A stretch of 64,000 bases of DNA, from assembly GCF_036116635.1 (NCBI RefSeq), contig NZ_CP107995.1, positions 8,184,001 through 8,248,000 of the forward strand, given 5' to 3'. Below the pieces are notes generated by a model, which worked only from the letters and a program-made list of their open reading frames with translations, ran no database searches and was not told where the DNA came from. Positions 7,941 to 17,200 of the stretch are shown piece after piece; positions within the stretch are counted from its first letter, which is position 1, and each line of letters starts with the position of its first letter. Both the position numbers and the translations under genes were made by a program. This DNA is from Amycolatopsis sp. NBC_00345 (GTDB taxonomy: Bacteria; Actinomycetota; Actinomycetes; Mycobacteriales; Pseudonocardiaceae).

Positions 7941-9950
7941 ATGGACGAAGTGGGGCACCACAACTCCTTCGACGGGGAAGCCGACATGGTGTTTCAGGCT
8001 CGTGACGTCCAGAATGTCCACAACAACTGGATGACGCCGGTCCGAGCCGTGCCGCCGCCCCATCAGGTCCCGGCTCCGCGGCCGCACTGCTACGGGCACG
8101 AGCGCCAGATGCGCGAGGTCACACAGTATGCGGACACGGGGGACGCCTCGCCGGTGATCGCCGTCATACGTGGTGAGCCGGGTAGCGGTCGATCGACGTT
8201 TTGTCACCGATGGGTGCATGAGCACCGCGACCGTTTTCCGGACGGCGACTATCTGGTGACGCTCGGAGGCCAGGACGTTACCGGGGTGCTCGCCGGTTTG
8301 TTGGAGTCCGTGGGGTACGACTCCGAACGTCTGCCTGCCGGTCTGGAGGCACGCTCGGCGATGTGGCGCAGCCGGAGCCACGGTAAGCGCCTCGCCCTCG
8401 TGATCGACGATGCGCTTACCGCGGACGAGGTTGAGGCGTTGCTTCCCGGCGCTGGTGGATCCGTGGTCCTTGTGGTCGAGGCCGGGCGAGTGGCCCGGCT
8501 GGTCGCTCAGCACGCGGCGCGGATGGTTCTGCTGACCCCGCTGAGCACTGAGGCTGTGTACGCGATGCTGGCGGAACAGATCGGGGTGACCCGGATCGCT
8601 GCCGAGCCCGATGCGGCAGCTGAGTTCGTTCGGATCTGCGATGGTTCGGTCGGCGCATTGACTGTGCTCGGCACGACGTTCGCGGACTTCCCGGACCGGA
8701 GCCTGCGTAGGCTGGTGCGCTGGCTTGAAACCCACACTGACCTGCTAACTCTCCGACACGAGGTCGCCTACGGCCGTTTCACGGAGGATGCTCAGGCCTG
8801 TTATCGCGTGTTGGGTGCTCACACCGGTGACGGCGACGTCGCGGTGAAGACTCTCGCGATCGTGCTGGGAATGTCGGAGGAGTCCGCGCAAGAGGCGGTG
8901 GAGTGCCTGCAGCGGGCGGGGCTCGTGCGGGAAAGTCGTGAGGGACGTGTCCTGATGACTGGCCTGGCGGCCAGACACGCGTGTTCAAAAGCCGGCGGCG
9001 TGTGGAGGCCGCTGGTCGCGTTCTACGCCACGAGAGGTCTTGCCGCCGCGGAGCGGGTGCTGCCGCGTGGGTGGGCGGCGCAGCTCTGGTCGGGACGAGG
9101 CGCTGACATGGTCGAATTGACCGCCGCCGAGGCGTTGGAATGGCTAATAGTCGAACACCACAACCTGGTGGCAGCGTCCGACGTGGCGTTCCGTGCCGAG
9201 TGGCACGAAGAGGTGTGCCGGTTGGCGCTCGCGATGTGGCCGATGCGCCTGCGCGGTGCTCGACCAGCCGAGATGGCGCTTGTAAGTGAACATGCAGCCG
9301 TTGCTGCGCGGGAGTGGTCCTCGAAGCTGGCAATGGCGGTTACCGGGATGCAGCAGGGTTTCAGCGCCATGCAGCTGCGGAACTGGCCACTTGCCACGGA
9401 GCTGTTCCTGAAAGCCGCGGAGGATGCGAAGTCGGCCGGCTCGGACCAGGCTTACGCATCCGCTGTTGAATCGCTTGGGTTGGCGCTTGTCGAGCAAGGT
9501 CGCATGACCGAGGCGGTCGTCTTCCTCAAGGAGAACCTCGAACTCGCCGAGCGACTCTCTGATTCCCGCCGTCTTGCCTTGGCAAGGTTCCACCTCGCCA
9601 AGGTGTCGTCACCCGCCCTGGCGTTCAAGCTGTTGGACAGCGCTGCCGACGGCCTTGGTCACGAGCCGGGTAATCGCGTGAAGATCACTCTGTGGCGGGG
9701 AAAGAAAGCGATCGAGGCGGGAGAACTCGACACAGCGATGTCGGCGTTGATCGAGGTCTCGGCACTCGCGGTCGGCGACTGGCATTCCGAACGCATCGCC
9801 GCCAGCTGGGCCATGGCCGAGGTCGCGTGGCTTCGCGGGGACGTGGTCGCGGCCCGGGCACACGCCCAGGACGCGTTAAGTGTCTGCGTGCTCCGCGGGT
9901 TCGAAGCGGAAGCCGAAGAGATCAGGCGGTGGCTGGCGACGCTGCCCTGA
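7941..9950 (+). CDS. STAND-type NTPase with helical-repeat C-terminus and N-terminal amyloid-like motif
   Basis: 669 residues from an ATG with a strong GGGAGG site. Residues 7-28 (HNSFDGEADMVFQARDVQNV) match the motif of the 4081 gene with Gln again at 19. The ATPase begins with FYGHE-like text (CYGHERQM) and a P-loop GEPGSGRST at 79-87, again Arg instead of Lys. ALVIDDA is the Walker B segment. A winged-helix region and TPR-like helices fill the C-terminal half. This is NLR-like architecture; the trigger is unknown. The 3' end faces the paralogous GT-B-like gene with 14 nt between stops, repeating the layout of the pair at 4081-7811. Confidence 0.82.
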   Translation: MDEVGHHNSFDGEADMVFQARDVQNVHNNWMTPVRAVPPPHQVPAPRPHCYGHERQMREVTQYADTGDASPVIAVIRGEPGSGRSTFCHRWVHEHRDRFPDGDYLVTLGGQDVTGVLAGLLESVGYDSERLPAGLEARSAMWRSRSHGKRLALVIDDALTADEVEALLPGAGGSVVLVVEAGRVARLVAQHAARMVLLTPLSTEAVYAMLAEQIGVTRIAAEPDAAAEFVRICDGSVGALTVLGTTFADFPDRSLRRLVRWLETHTDLLTLRHEVAYGRFTEDAQACYRVLGAHTGDGDVAVKTLAIVLGMSEESAQEAVECLQRAGLVRESREGRVLMTGLAARHACSKAGGVWRPLVAFYATRGLAAAERVLPRGWAAQLWSGRGADMVELTAAEALEWLIVEHHNLVAASDVAFRAEWHEEVCRLALAMWPMRLRGARPAEMALVSEHAAVAAREWSSKLAMAVTGMQQGFSAMQLRNWPLATELFLKAAEDAKSAGSDQAYASAVESLGLALVEQGRMTEAVVFLKENLELAERLSDSRRLALARFHLAKVSSPALAFKLLDSAADGLGHEPGNRVKITLWRGKKAIEAGELDTAMSALIEVSALAVGDWHSERIAASWAMAEVAWLRGDVVAARAHAQDALSVCVLRGFEAEAEEIRRWLATLP

Positions 9951-9964
9951 GCCGGTGTGCCGGT

Positions 9965-11575
9965 TCAGCGGAGAGCGCGGCCGGGGTCGACCACGGTGAC
10001 TTTTACCGAACTGCTGGTCTTTGACGTCGTGAGGAGGAAGTCCTCCAGCGAAGCCGCTGCCCCATTGGAGGCGCGGTGGTGCAGTACTGATGGAACTGCT
10101 TCTGCGGGGCCATCCGTGAGGTACTGAACGAGCGTGCCGCCACGGTTGCCCGCGAGCCAGCCGTGCTGAACGGGGCACACGGCCCAGAGCGCGCCGGGTA
10201 GCGCCCGCAGGGTCGCGGCGATCCACTGCTCAGGGGCTAGGGTCGCCGGACCGACCACGACGTGCGCCCGTTCGAGGAGCGTCAGATCTGAGTCGAGCAC
10301 CGAAACGACCAGGTGCGCATCGTCCGGGTAGCTGTGGCTCCCTGCCGCGCTGCGCTCTACGTGGGTACCGGTCACGCGGATCCGCTGCGCGCTCGGGTTC
10401 CCTATCTGGACCTGCGGTATGGGCAAGGCGTTCGTGGTCGAGGGATGCGGTGGGGGAGGGAAACCGAGGACCTCATAGCCGATGTCGCGAAGCAATTCCG
10501 CGGATTTGCCGGGGGCGCTCGAGGCCAGTGCGGTGATATGGCTGTAGTCCTGGCCTCTTGTGATCACCTGCTCTATCTGGTCGGCCAGGTTGTCGGGCGA
10601 GAGGCGTGGCGCGCTGTGAAGGAGACCGGCTATCGGCGATGCCGGATCGACAGTGTCCTCGGGGGCTGCGGCGAGGAGAATCGGCGTGCCGAGACAGGCG
10701 GAGTAGAAGGTCACGGAGCCGTGGTCGCCGATCGTCACGTCGGCTGCGACCAGGGCCGGCTGCCAGAGCTTCTCGTCGGGCAGAACCAGTACTCCGGCGC
10801 GCCGGCTTTCTGCGAGCCACGTCTCCAACTGCCAGCGGAAGTGGCCTTGCCCGATGTTGGGGTGCAATGCCAGGACGATTCGATACGCGTCCGGATCGAG
10901 AGTGCTCCCGATCCTCCGAGGTAGGTCGGGGTCATGTCCGAAGAGCGACTCCGGGCCCCAGGTCGAAGACAGGACGACCAGTCGTTGGCCTGGCTGGACG
11001 CCGAACGCCTGCCGATAGGTTTCCCGAAGGGGCAGGTTGGCTTGCAGCCGATCGAGAATCGGGTCTCCCGCGACCACGGCACGCTCCGCCGCAGGTGGGC
11101 AGGCAAGCCGAAGGCGGTGGAGTTGCTCTTCGTGTGAGAGCACCACGTGGGTCGGCACGACCTGACCCTCGTGCATCAACCACGGGGTAGAGAGACCGAA
11201 TACCACATTCTGATTTTCGGCGGCCAGATATTTATTGTAACCCATTCCGTGCGGCACCACCGTCAACGGCGCGCGCAATTCATGCAAGTCCCCGCCGTAA
11301 CTCGCGGCCAGAGCCCAGTCGAATTCGGTCCGGATCGCTTCCGGCCAGGGTAGGAGGGGGATGCCGCGGGCGGAGAGGAATTCCTCGGTGCCGCGGGTGA
11401 AGGCGCTGGAGCCCGGGCAGGTGAACACGGTCTGGATCCGCGGGTCACCGGCGAAGAGGCTCAGCACGTCGAGCAGGCGGGTGGCGGCGGTGACGTTGTG
11501 GACGACCGCCAGCAGGGTCCGTTCCGTGGATACGGTGCGCCAGCGCGGCGGCACGGGGATCGACGGAGAGGGCAC
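9965..11575 (-). CDS. GT-B-like (CDP-glycerol glycerophosphotransferase/epimerase-like) protein, second paralogue
   Basis: About 536 residues from GTG 11575 (AGGA 9 nt upstream); GTG 11554 is an alternative. The frame stays open to 11680, but that would run through a perfect terminator hairpin and into the neighbouring small gene, so I reject the long form. Motifs in order are VVPHGMGYNKY, VAGDPILDRL, SSTWGPESL, LALHPNIGQ and ALVAADVTIGDHGSVTF. They align with the 6129 paralogue along the full length. No signal peptide or membrane helix is seen. The function is unknown; a nucleotide-sugar or CDP-alditol substrate is a fold-level guess. Confidence 0.78.
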   Translation of the reverse strand: MPSPSIPVPPRWRTVSTERTLLAVVHNVTAATRLLDVLSLFAGDPRIQTVFTCPGSSAFTRGTEEFLSARGIPLLPWPEAIRTEFDWALAASYGGDLHELRAPLTVVPHGMGYNKYLAAENQNVVFGLSTPWLMHEGQVVPTHVVLSHEEQLHRLRLACPPAAERAVVAGDPILDRLQANLPLRETYRQAFGVQPGQRLVVLSSTWGPESLFGHDPDLPRRIGSTLDPDAYRIVLALHPNIGQGHFRWQLETWLAESRRAGVLVLPDEKLWQPALVAADVTIGDHGSVTFYSACLGTPILLAAAPEDTVDPASPIAGLLHSAPRLSPDNLADQIEQVITRGQDYSHITALASSAPGKSAELLRDIGYEVLGFPPPPHPSTTNALPIPQVQIGNPSAQRIRVTGTHVERSAAGSHSYPDDAHLVVSVLDSDLTLLERAHVVVGPATLAPEQWIAATLRALPGALWAVCPVQHGWLAGNRGGTLVQYLTDGPAEAVPSVLHHRASNGAAASLEDFLLTTSKTSSSVKVTVVDPGRALR

Positions 11576-11605
11576 GGAGAGCAATCCTAGCGATTGCTCT
11601 CCGTG
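11573..11605 (-). terminator. Perfect 13-bp hairpin between small motif protein and GT-B-like gene
   Basis: CACGGAGAGCAAT and ATTGCTCTCCGTG with a 7-nt loop, 4 nt after the stop of the 11610 gene on the minus strand. Its distal arm contains the GTG proposed as start of the next gene, so it may also modulate that gene's translation. Confidence 0.7.
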
Positions 11606-11609
11606 CGGC

Positions 11610-11945
11610 TCACAAACTGATGTTGCCGTGTACGTCACGTAGCTGGACGACCTTGGCCCCTTCGGCCACGGTGCCGACATGGTTGTTCACACTGCCGCCG
11701 CGAGCGTCCTGGTGGACCTCGAACTCGGCGTGCAGGGCGGTTCCGAACGCCGGGTCCGCGCGGGTTTCCACGTCCAGGCGTTCGGCGAGGGCCGCGATCG
11801 TCGCCGGGTCCTCGGGCTTGGCCGCTTCCAGGGTCGCGACCGCCTTCTTGTCACCGGAGAACTTGCGCTTGACCAGTTCGTACAGGCCAGTCGCGGCCTT
11901 CGTCGCCAACGTCGTGGCGATGGCGGTCAAGATCGGCTCGGGCAT
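11610..11945 (-). CDS. Small Bell-like/effector-type protein with C-terminal amyloid-like motif
   Basis: 111 residues from an ATG with GAGGAGC upstream. Residues 1-75 are predicted helical: EPILTAIATTLATKAATG, then LYELVKRKFSGDKKAV and a DPATIAALAERL helix. That layout resembles the small Bell-type domains found with bacterial amyloid signalling motifs (from memory of the family). Residues 84-111 are Gly/Asn-rich and end GAKVVQLRDVHGNISL. This aligns on Gln101 with VVVQAGTV and MVFQARDV of the two STAND proteins nearby. Inference: it is the executor that the STAND proteins template. Not confirmed without profile searches. Confidence 0.65.
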   Translation of the reverse strand: MPEPILTAIATTLATKAATGLYELVKRKFSGDKKAVATLEAAKPEDPATIAALAERLDVETRADPAFGTALHAEFEVHQDARGGSVNNHVGTVAEGAKVVQLRDVHGNISL

Positions 11946-11982
11946 CTGCGCTCCTCGGGTCGACGGCTCCCGTCCACGGTAC

Positions 11983-12729
11983 TCACTTCGTGTGGTCGGC
12001 GATCCAGTCCGCGATGACGTCGACGCGGCCGGTGAGCTCCGCGCTGGCGTGCGGGCAGTCGGGGCCGGTGATCTCGACGGCGAAGAGCTGCCCGCCCGAG
12101 CCCGACGGGACGAAGTAGGGCGCGCCGGCGTCGTAGGTGCACGCGCTGGTCGTGGTGGCCGGGCTGACCCCCTTGACGCCGACGGTGGTCGGGGCGACGT
12201 TGGCGACCTGGACCGTGCCCTGCTGCAGCTTCGTCGACGGCGCCGGGTTCTTCGCCGTGGTGCTGCCCCAGCCGGCCAGGGTGAGGCTCTGCCCGACGCC
12301 CGGGACCAGGCGGTTCACCGTGAGCGGGGTGACGCCGGTGGCCGGGCTGTCGAGGTGGGCCAGCGCGGTGTCGTTGACGCTGGACTGCAGGACCTCGGTC
12401 ACCTTGCGCGTGACACCCGGCTCCTTCGCCTCGTCGACCAGCCCGAGCGTCACGTTCGTGGGATAGGGCACCGGGCCGGACACGCGGTTGTGGTTCACGT
12501 CGTGGAAGCAGTGGCCGTTGGTGAGGATCCACTGCGGGGCGACGAGCGAGCCGGAGCAGAAGCTCGAGTAGGTGCTGCCGTCCGGGCGCGGGATGCTCGG
12601 CATGGCCAGCTTCGCGGTGAAGCCGAACTGGCCGGGCGGGACGTCGGAGCCGTTCGCGACGGCCAGCGCCGGCGCGGCGGTGAGGAGGGGCAGGAGGGCT
12701 GCTGCGGTGACTGCGGCGCGAACGCGCAT
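11983..12729 (-). CDS. Secreted trypsin-like (S1) protein lacking the catalytic serine
   Basis: About 248 residues from ATG 12729. Upstream in-frame codons exist but precede the signal peptide (MRVRAAVTAAALLPLLTAAPALA). The S1 fold is clear: LTNGHCFHD with H73, VNDTALAHL with D120, and LAGWGS. The segment that should read DSG reads YDAGAP, with Ala at 201 (codon GCC). The neighbouring paralogue has YDSGAP. It is therefore probably a pseudoprotease acting as a binder, inhibitor decoy or adhesin, unless another Ser compensates. The two genes are tandem duplicates about 140 bp apart. Confidence 0.9.
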   Translation of the reverse strand: MRVRAAVTAAALLPLLTAAPALAVANGSDVPPGQFGFTAKLAMPSIPRPDGSTYSSFCSGSLVAPQWILTNGHCFHDVNHNRVSGPVPYPTNVTLGLVDEAKEPGVTRKVTEVLQSSVNDTALAHLDSPATGVTPLTVNRLVPGVGQSLTLAGWGSTTAKNPAPSTKLQQGTVQVANVAPTTVGVKGVSPATTTSACTYDAGAPYFVPSGSGGQLFAVEITGPDCPHASAELTGRVDVIADWIADHTK

Positions 12730-12873
12730 TAGGTCCCTTCGTCCGGGCCACCGGCGGGACGCCGATGATCGGCCCTCCACGCTAACCATGTCCGGCGAAG
12801 TGAGGAATTCCCTTGTCGGGCGAAAGAAAACGGGCCTCGCGGAATACGCGAGGCCCGTTCGTGTACTTGACTT

Positions 12874-13638
12874 TCACGCCGTGTGCGCGGCGATCCAATC
12901 GGCGATCACGTCGGCGCGAGCCGTCGTCTCCGGGGTCGAGTGGGGGCAGTCCGGGCCGTCCGACTCGACCGACACGAGCTGGCCGCTGGTCTCGTTGGGG
13001 ACGAAGTACGGCGCGCCCGAGTCGTACAGGCAGGCGCTGGTCGTGTTCTTCGGCGCGACGCCGATCACGCCGATCGTGGTGGCGTCGACCTGGCTGACCG
13101 CCATCGAGCCCTGCTGCATCTTCGTGGACGGCTTCGCGTCCGTCGAGCTCAGGCTGCCCCAGCCCGCGAGCGTCACGCTCTGCCCGGCCGTCGGCGCGTC
13201 GCGCTGGACGGTCAGCGGGGTGATGCCGGTGACCGGGCTGTCGAGCTTCGCGAGCGAAATGTCGTTGGTGCCGGCCTGAAGCACGTCGGTGACGTTGCGC
13301 GTGACGCCGAGCCCGTCGCCCTGCACGGTGGTGCCGAGCAACACCGACGTCGCGTACGGGACCGGCCCGGAGATCGGCTTGCGGTTGACATCGTGGAAGC
13401 AGTGCCCGGCCGTGATGATCCACTGAGGAGCGATCAGGGCGCCGGAGCACGCGCTGTCGTAGTGGGATCCGTCCGGCTTCGGGATGTTCGTCATCGTCAG
13501 CTTCGCCGCGAACTGGAACTGACCCTGTGGCACGTCGGAACCGTCGGCCACCGCCGACGCCGGCAGTGCGGTGGCGAGGGCGCCCGCGGTACACGCGAGC
13601 GCCATGACGGCTGCGGAAAGCACAGCACGAACGCGCAT
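12874..13638 (-). CDS. Secreted trypsin-like (S1) serine protease
   Basis: 254 residues with a signal peptide (about 1-30, ending LPASAVA). The triad is intact: H79 in TAGHCFHD, D126 in TNDISLAKL and S207 in YDSGAPYF. The usual GDSGGP motif is modified to YDSGAP, which is seen in both copies of this duplicated pair. It acts outside the cell. Identity with the 11983 product is high across the whole mature domain. Downstream neighbours on the same strand show no functional link. Confidence 0.92.
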   Translation of the reverse strand: MRVRAVLSAAVMALACTAGALATALPASAVADGSDVPQGQFQFAAKLTMTNIPKPDGSHYDSACSGALIAPQWIITAGHCFHDVNRKPISGPVPYATSVLLGTTVQGDGLGVTRNVTDVLQAGTNDISLAKLDSPVTGITPLTVQRDAPTAGQSVTLAGWGSLSSTDAKPSTKMQQGSMAVSQVDATTIGVIGVAPKNTTSACLYDSGAPYFVPNETSGQLVSVESDGPDCPHSTPETTARADVIADWIAAHTA

Positions 13639-13768
13639 TTATTCCCCTACAAGTGGTATGGCCGGTGTTTACCGGGACCTTAGCGGGAAAGCGCGTTCAC
13701 CCGAAAGTGTTCGGCCGCCGGGTTGCCCGATTGGCCATCCCGGCGGCCGGTGAAGCGGTCGGCAGTGC

Positions 13769-14143
13769 TCAGTTGACGTCGACGAGGTCGACCACGAAGA
13801 CCAGGGTCTCGTTGGGCTTGATGACGCCGCCCGCGCCGCGTTCGCCATAGGCGAGGTGCGGGGGGATCACGAGCCGGCGGCGGCCGCCGATCTTCATCCC
13901 GGCCACCCCCTGGTCCCAGCCGGGGATGACCTGGCCGGCGCCGAGCGCGAAACGCAGCGGCTCGCCGCGGTTCCACGAAGCGTCGAATTCAGCGCCAGTG
14001 GAGTGCGAGACGCCGACGTAGTGGACGCTCACCGCACTGCCGGGCTGGGCTTCGGTGCCGTCGCCGACGGTGAGGTCGGTGATCTCGAGTTCGGCCGGCG
14101 CGGGGCCGTCCGGGCGGTCGATTTCGGGCTTTTCCAAGGTCAT
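13769..14143 (-). CDS. FKBP-type peptidyl-prolyl cis-trans isomerase
   Basis: 124 residues, single FKBP domain without signal peptide, hence cytosolic. Seen in order are VSVHYVG, FDASWNRGEP, FALGAGQVIPGWDQGV, RRLVIPPHLAYGERG and TLVFVVDLV, which form the active-site pocket. ATG 14143 is chosen; GTG 14152 is an alternative three codons earlier. It catalyses prolyl isomerisation in protein folding. The gene is divergent from the acylase-family gene. Confidence 0.95.
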   Translation of the reverse strand: MTLEKPEIDRPDGPAPAELEITDLTVGDGTEAQPGSAVSVHYVGVSHSTGAEFDASWNRGEPLRFALGAGQVIPGWDQGVAGMKIGGRRRLVIPPHLAYGERGAGGVIKPNETLVFVVDLVDVN

Positions 14144-14291
14144 GGCGATCACCGTACCTACGGGCTGTGAGCTGCGCCGATCGGACTACGCCCAAAGGTT
14201 GGTTAAACGCGAAAAGTCTTCACAAATGTGTCTACCCGCCGGTAGCGTGCGCCGGGTCACCCTGGGGGATCCTCGTGGACGGAGTACGGGC

Positions 14292-17200
14292 ATGCGACGA
14301 CGCATCCGCATCCTGACCGTGGCGGCTCTGGCCGTCCTCACGGCAGGTCTGACCCAGGCGGTGGCCGGCGTCCCGCCCGCCACCGCGGCGCTACCGGGCA
14401 ACGACTACTGCGCCGGCCAGTGCAACGACATCCTGCCGCCCGGTGAGAACGGCAGCGCGACGCTCGCGGAGATCCTCGCCAACAAGGCGCTGGGCACCCA
14501 GCCGGGCCACGCCGACGACCAGCTCGGCAAGTACGCCGACCTGGCCGGCGGCTACAAGACGCTGACCACGGACACGATCGGCAAGTTCTTCAACGACTCG
14601 TCGTTCGGCGTCCCCGCCGACCAGGTGGCCAGCACGCTGCAGCCGCGCTCCGACGTGACCATCACGCGGGACAAGGCCACCGGCGTCCCCCACATCCAGG
14701 GCACCACACGCTCCGGCACGGAGTTCGGCGCCGGGTACGCGGCCGGGCAGGACCGCTTGTGGCTGATGGACATCATGCGCCGCGTCGGCCGCGGCCAGCT
14801 GACCTCGTACGCCGGGGGAGCGCCCGCGAACCGCGAGCTCGAGCAGTCCTTCTTCTCCGCCGCGCCGTACACGGAGCCGGAGCTGCAGGCGCAGATCGAC
14901 GCCGCCGCTGCCAGCGGCCCGCGCGGCAAGCAGGGGCTGGCCGATGCGCAGGCGTACATCGACGGGATCAACAAGTACATCACCGACTCCCACAATGGCC
15001 GCTACTTCCCGGGTGAGTACGTGCTCACCGGGCACGTCGACGCGATCACCAACGCCGGCACCATCGACCCGTTCAAGCTGACCGACCTGGTCGTGCTCGC
15101 GTCCGTGGTCGGCGCCCAGTTCGGCGCCGGCGGCGGCGGCGAGGTGCAGAACGCGGTCGCGAAGCTCGCGCTGCAGGAGAAGTACGGCGTCGAGCAGGGC
15201 GAAAAGGTGTGGCAGAGCCTGCGCGCGGCGGACGACCCCGAGGCCGTCAAGACGCTGCACGACGGGCAGACCTTCGACTACGGCATGACACCCGCGAACC
15301 CGCAGGGCTCCGCGCTGCCGGACAAGGGCTCGGTGACGAACCAGCAGCTCGTGTACGACCCCACCGGCTCGGCCTCCTCGGCGACGCCGGCGAAGGTCGA
15401 CGTCCCCGCGCCGAAGGACCAGGAAGCCGCGCGCGGGATGTTCGACAACGGCGTGCTGCCGGGCGACATGATGACGGACAAGCACGGCATGTCCAACGCG
15501 CTCGTGGTGTCGGGTTCGAAGACGGCGAGCGGGCACCCGGTGGCCGTGTTCGGCCCGCAGACCGGGTACTTCGCGCCGCAGCTGCTCATGCTGCAGGAAC
15601 TGCAGGGCCCGGGGATCAGCGCGCGCGGCGCCTCGTTCGCCGGCATCAGCATGTACGTGCTGCTCGGCCGTGGCCAGGACTACTCGTGGAGCGCGACCAC
15701 GTCGGCGCAGGACATCATCGACACGTTCGCGCTGCCGCTGTGCGACCCGAGCGGCAAACCGGCCACAAAGGACTCGAACTACTACGTCTACCAGGGCCAG
15801 TGCCTGCCGATGGACACCGTGGAGCGTAAGAACTCCTGGACGCCGACGCTGGCCGACGGCACCGCGGCCGGTTCGTACACCTTGCGCAGCTATCGCACGA
15901 AGTACGGTCCGGTGACCAGCCGCGCGACGGTCGGCGGCAAACCGGTGGCGTACACGTCGCTGCGGTCCTCGTACTTCCACGAGGTGGACTCGCTGATCGG
16001 CTTCCAGGAGTTCAACGACCCGGACTTCATCCACTCCGCGTCGGACTTCGAGAAGGCCGCGAACGACGTGAACTTCACCTTCAACTGGTTCTACGCCGAC
16101 TCGAAGGACGTCGCGTACTTCAACTCGGGCGCGAACCCGGTGCGCAATCCCACGGTGGACCCGATGATGCCGGTGTGGGGTGACAAGGGCTACGACTGGC
16201 AGGGCTGGAAGCCGGACGGCAACGTCGCGAACTACACGCCGATGGCGCAGCACCCGCAGTCGATCAACCAGGACTACTACATCAGCTGGAACAACGCGCA
16301 GGCCAAGGGCTACGCGTCCGGCGGCGCCGACAAGTCCGCCGTGTACCGCGCCGATCTGCTCGACTCGCGGGTGAAGGGGCTGATCTCCAGCGGCACCAAG
16401 GTGACGCGGACGAACCTGACCCAGGCCATGGAGGACGCGGCGCTGGCCGACCTGCGGGCGGAGAAGGTCCTGCCGTTGCTGCTGCAGGTGCTCGACAAGG
16501 CGCCGCTCACCGGCGCGTCGGCCGACGCCGAGGCGAAGCTGAAAACCTGGATGGCCAACGGGCATCAGCGCGTCGAGTCGTCGCCGGGCAGCAAGGCCTA
16601 CACCGACGCCGACGCGATCCGGATCATGGACGCGTGGTGGCCGCTGCTGGTCACGAACGAGTTCAAGCCCGCCATGGGCGACGACGCGTTCACCGCGATG
16701 ACCAACGTGCTGCAGATCAACGAAAGCCCGTCCGGGTTCCAGAACGAGACGCCGGGCAAGCACGTCGGGCAGCCGCACCAGGGCTCGTCGTTCCAGCACG
16801 GCTGGTGGGGCTACGTCAGCAAGGACATCCGCACGGTGCTCGGCCAGCCGGTCGCCGGTCCGCTGGGCGCGACCTTCTGCGGCGGCGGGAACCTGGACGC
16901 CTGCCGCACCGCGCTCGTCGACTCGCTGACGGCGGCCGCGGCGCAGCCCGCGAACACCGTCTACCCGGGTGACGCGGACTGCTCGGCCGGCGACCAGTGG
17001 TGCGCCGACAGTGTCATCCAGCGTCCGCTGGGCGGCATCACGCACGGCAAGATCAGCACGCAGAACCGCCCGACGTTCCAGCAGGTCGTCGAGTACCCGG
17101 CCCACCGCGGCGACAACGTGTCGAACCTCGCCGCGGGCAAGCCGGTCTCCGCGACCAGCGCCGAAACGGGCTTCTACAGCTCGCCCGCCTCGAACGCCGT

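Noticed and set aside
11576..11680. Extended start of the second GT-B-like gene
   Set aside because: It would read through a perfect hairpin and overlap the small motif gene in another frame; homology begins only near residue 15 of the short form.
4081..11945. Integrated prophage or mobile island
   Set aside because: No integrase, transposase, direct repeats or tRNA-derived attachment copy was seen; the tRNA-Leu at 3763 is intact with no duplicate of its 3' end in the window.
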